Of a stretch of DNA of 64,000 bases, positions 63,979 through 64,000 are shown piece by piece. Within the stretch, counting starts at the first letter, position 1. Each line of letters starts with the position of its first letter. The translations under genes were made by a program, and so were the position numbers. Below the pieces are notes generated by a model that saw nothing but the letters and a program-made list of their open reading frames with translations, was not told the DNA's origin and ran no database searches. Source of the stretch: Defluviitaleaceae bacterium (lineage in GTDB: Bacteria; Bacillota; Clostridia; Lachnospirales; WQUN01); assembly GCA_009781725.1 (NCBI GenBank), contig WQVF01000001.1, positions 1 to 64,000 of the forward strand. The letters are read 5' to 3'.

Positions 63979-64000
63979 ATGTCTCATCCTTTCAATGGAC

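Overview
This 64 kb window looks like chromosome from an anaerobic, endospore-forming member of the Clostridia (Firmicutes). The evidence is a SipL-type spore-coat morphogenesis protein (12594-14162), an L21-Prp-L27 ribosomal cluster in which L27 carries the Firmicutes-type cleavable leader, AddB, rubrerythrin, a ROK-free but complete lower-glycolysis operon, and Shine-Dalgarno sequences of the aaggagg type before almost every gene. I cannot assign a genus from sequence alone.

Layout. 1-4.6 kb: a repeat-rich stretch surrounding a membrane-anchored ComEC-like metallo-beta-lactamase protein and a DUF3006 partner, then a PfkB sugar kinase and nicotinate phosphoribosyltransferase. 4.8-9.4 kb: an MTA/SAH deaminase-like amidohydrolase coupled to an FHA/zinc-ribbon protein, then an unusual continuous frame joining an ABC-2-type permease to a Gfo/Idh/MocA oxidoreductase. 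9.4-14.2 kb: envelope proteins (a copper-amine-oxidase-N-domain protein, two DUF4349 proteins) and SipL. 14.4-19.6 kb: a DrrAB-like ABC exporter, the L21/Prp/L27 cluster, and a YtrA-type GntR regulator with its own ABC transporter. 19.6-24 kb: ThuA-like protein, DeoD, an orphan MetN, rubrerythrin, an AlkX/YcaQ-like protein. 24-29 kb: pgk-tpiA-gpmI-eno. 29.1-30.2 kb: secreted polysaccharide deacetylase.

30.6-39.1 kb holds the most interesting locus: a three-gene, tightly packed operon encoding a RADAR-type anti-phage system (RdrA ATPase, RdrB adenosine-deaminase-fold protein) followed 6 nt later by a 1083-residue leucine-rich-repeat/Roc-COR (ROCO-like) protein whose GTPase motifs are degenerate. 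I know of no described RADAR variant with such a third component; it is a candidate sensor or scaffold of the system. The block ends at a strong terminator.

39.2-46 kb: a very small spore-protein-like gene, a CmpB-family membrane protein, a Fur-family regulator, pyrB-pyrI preceded by a translationally coupled 33-residue leader ORF, an ABC-F ATPase behind an attenuator-like hairpin, and an AT-rich pair of unknown genes (coiled-coil/TM/SH3 protein and polytopic membrane protein). 46-64 kb: divergent methionyl-tRNA synthetase-like gene, glycerol-1-phosphate dehydrogenase-like gene, tRNA-Thr(UGU), a 49-residue zinc-ribbon gene, manA, ggt, a zinc-ribbon membrane protein, a CDP-alcohol phosphatidyltransferase, addB, a very large alpha-2-macroglobulin-like protein lacking the thioester glutamine, and a VanW-like lipoprotein.

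Regulatory and repeat structure links distant parts of the window: a 31-bp sequence from the GntR gene's operator recurs exactly upstream of addB; a 16-18 bp palindrome (core CGTATG..CATACG) occurs in three intergenic regions, two of which also hold the GntR-type operator; and several families of dispersed palindromes (REP-like, 66-bp paired hairpins, about 100-bp two-tier palindromes) sit between genes. All statements are from reading the sequence; no database search was run.
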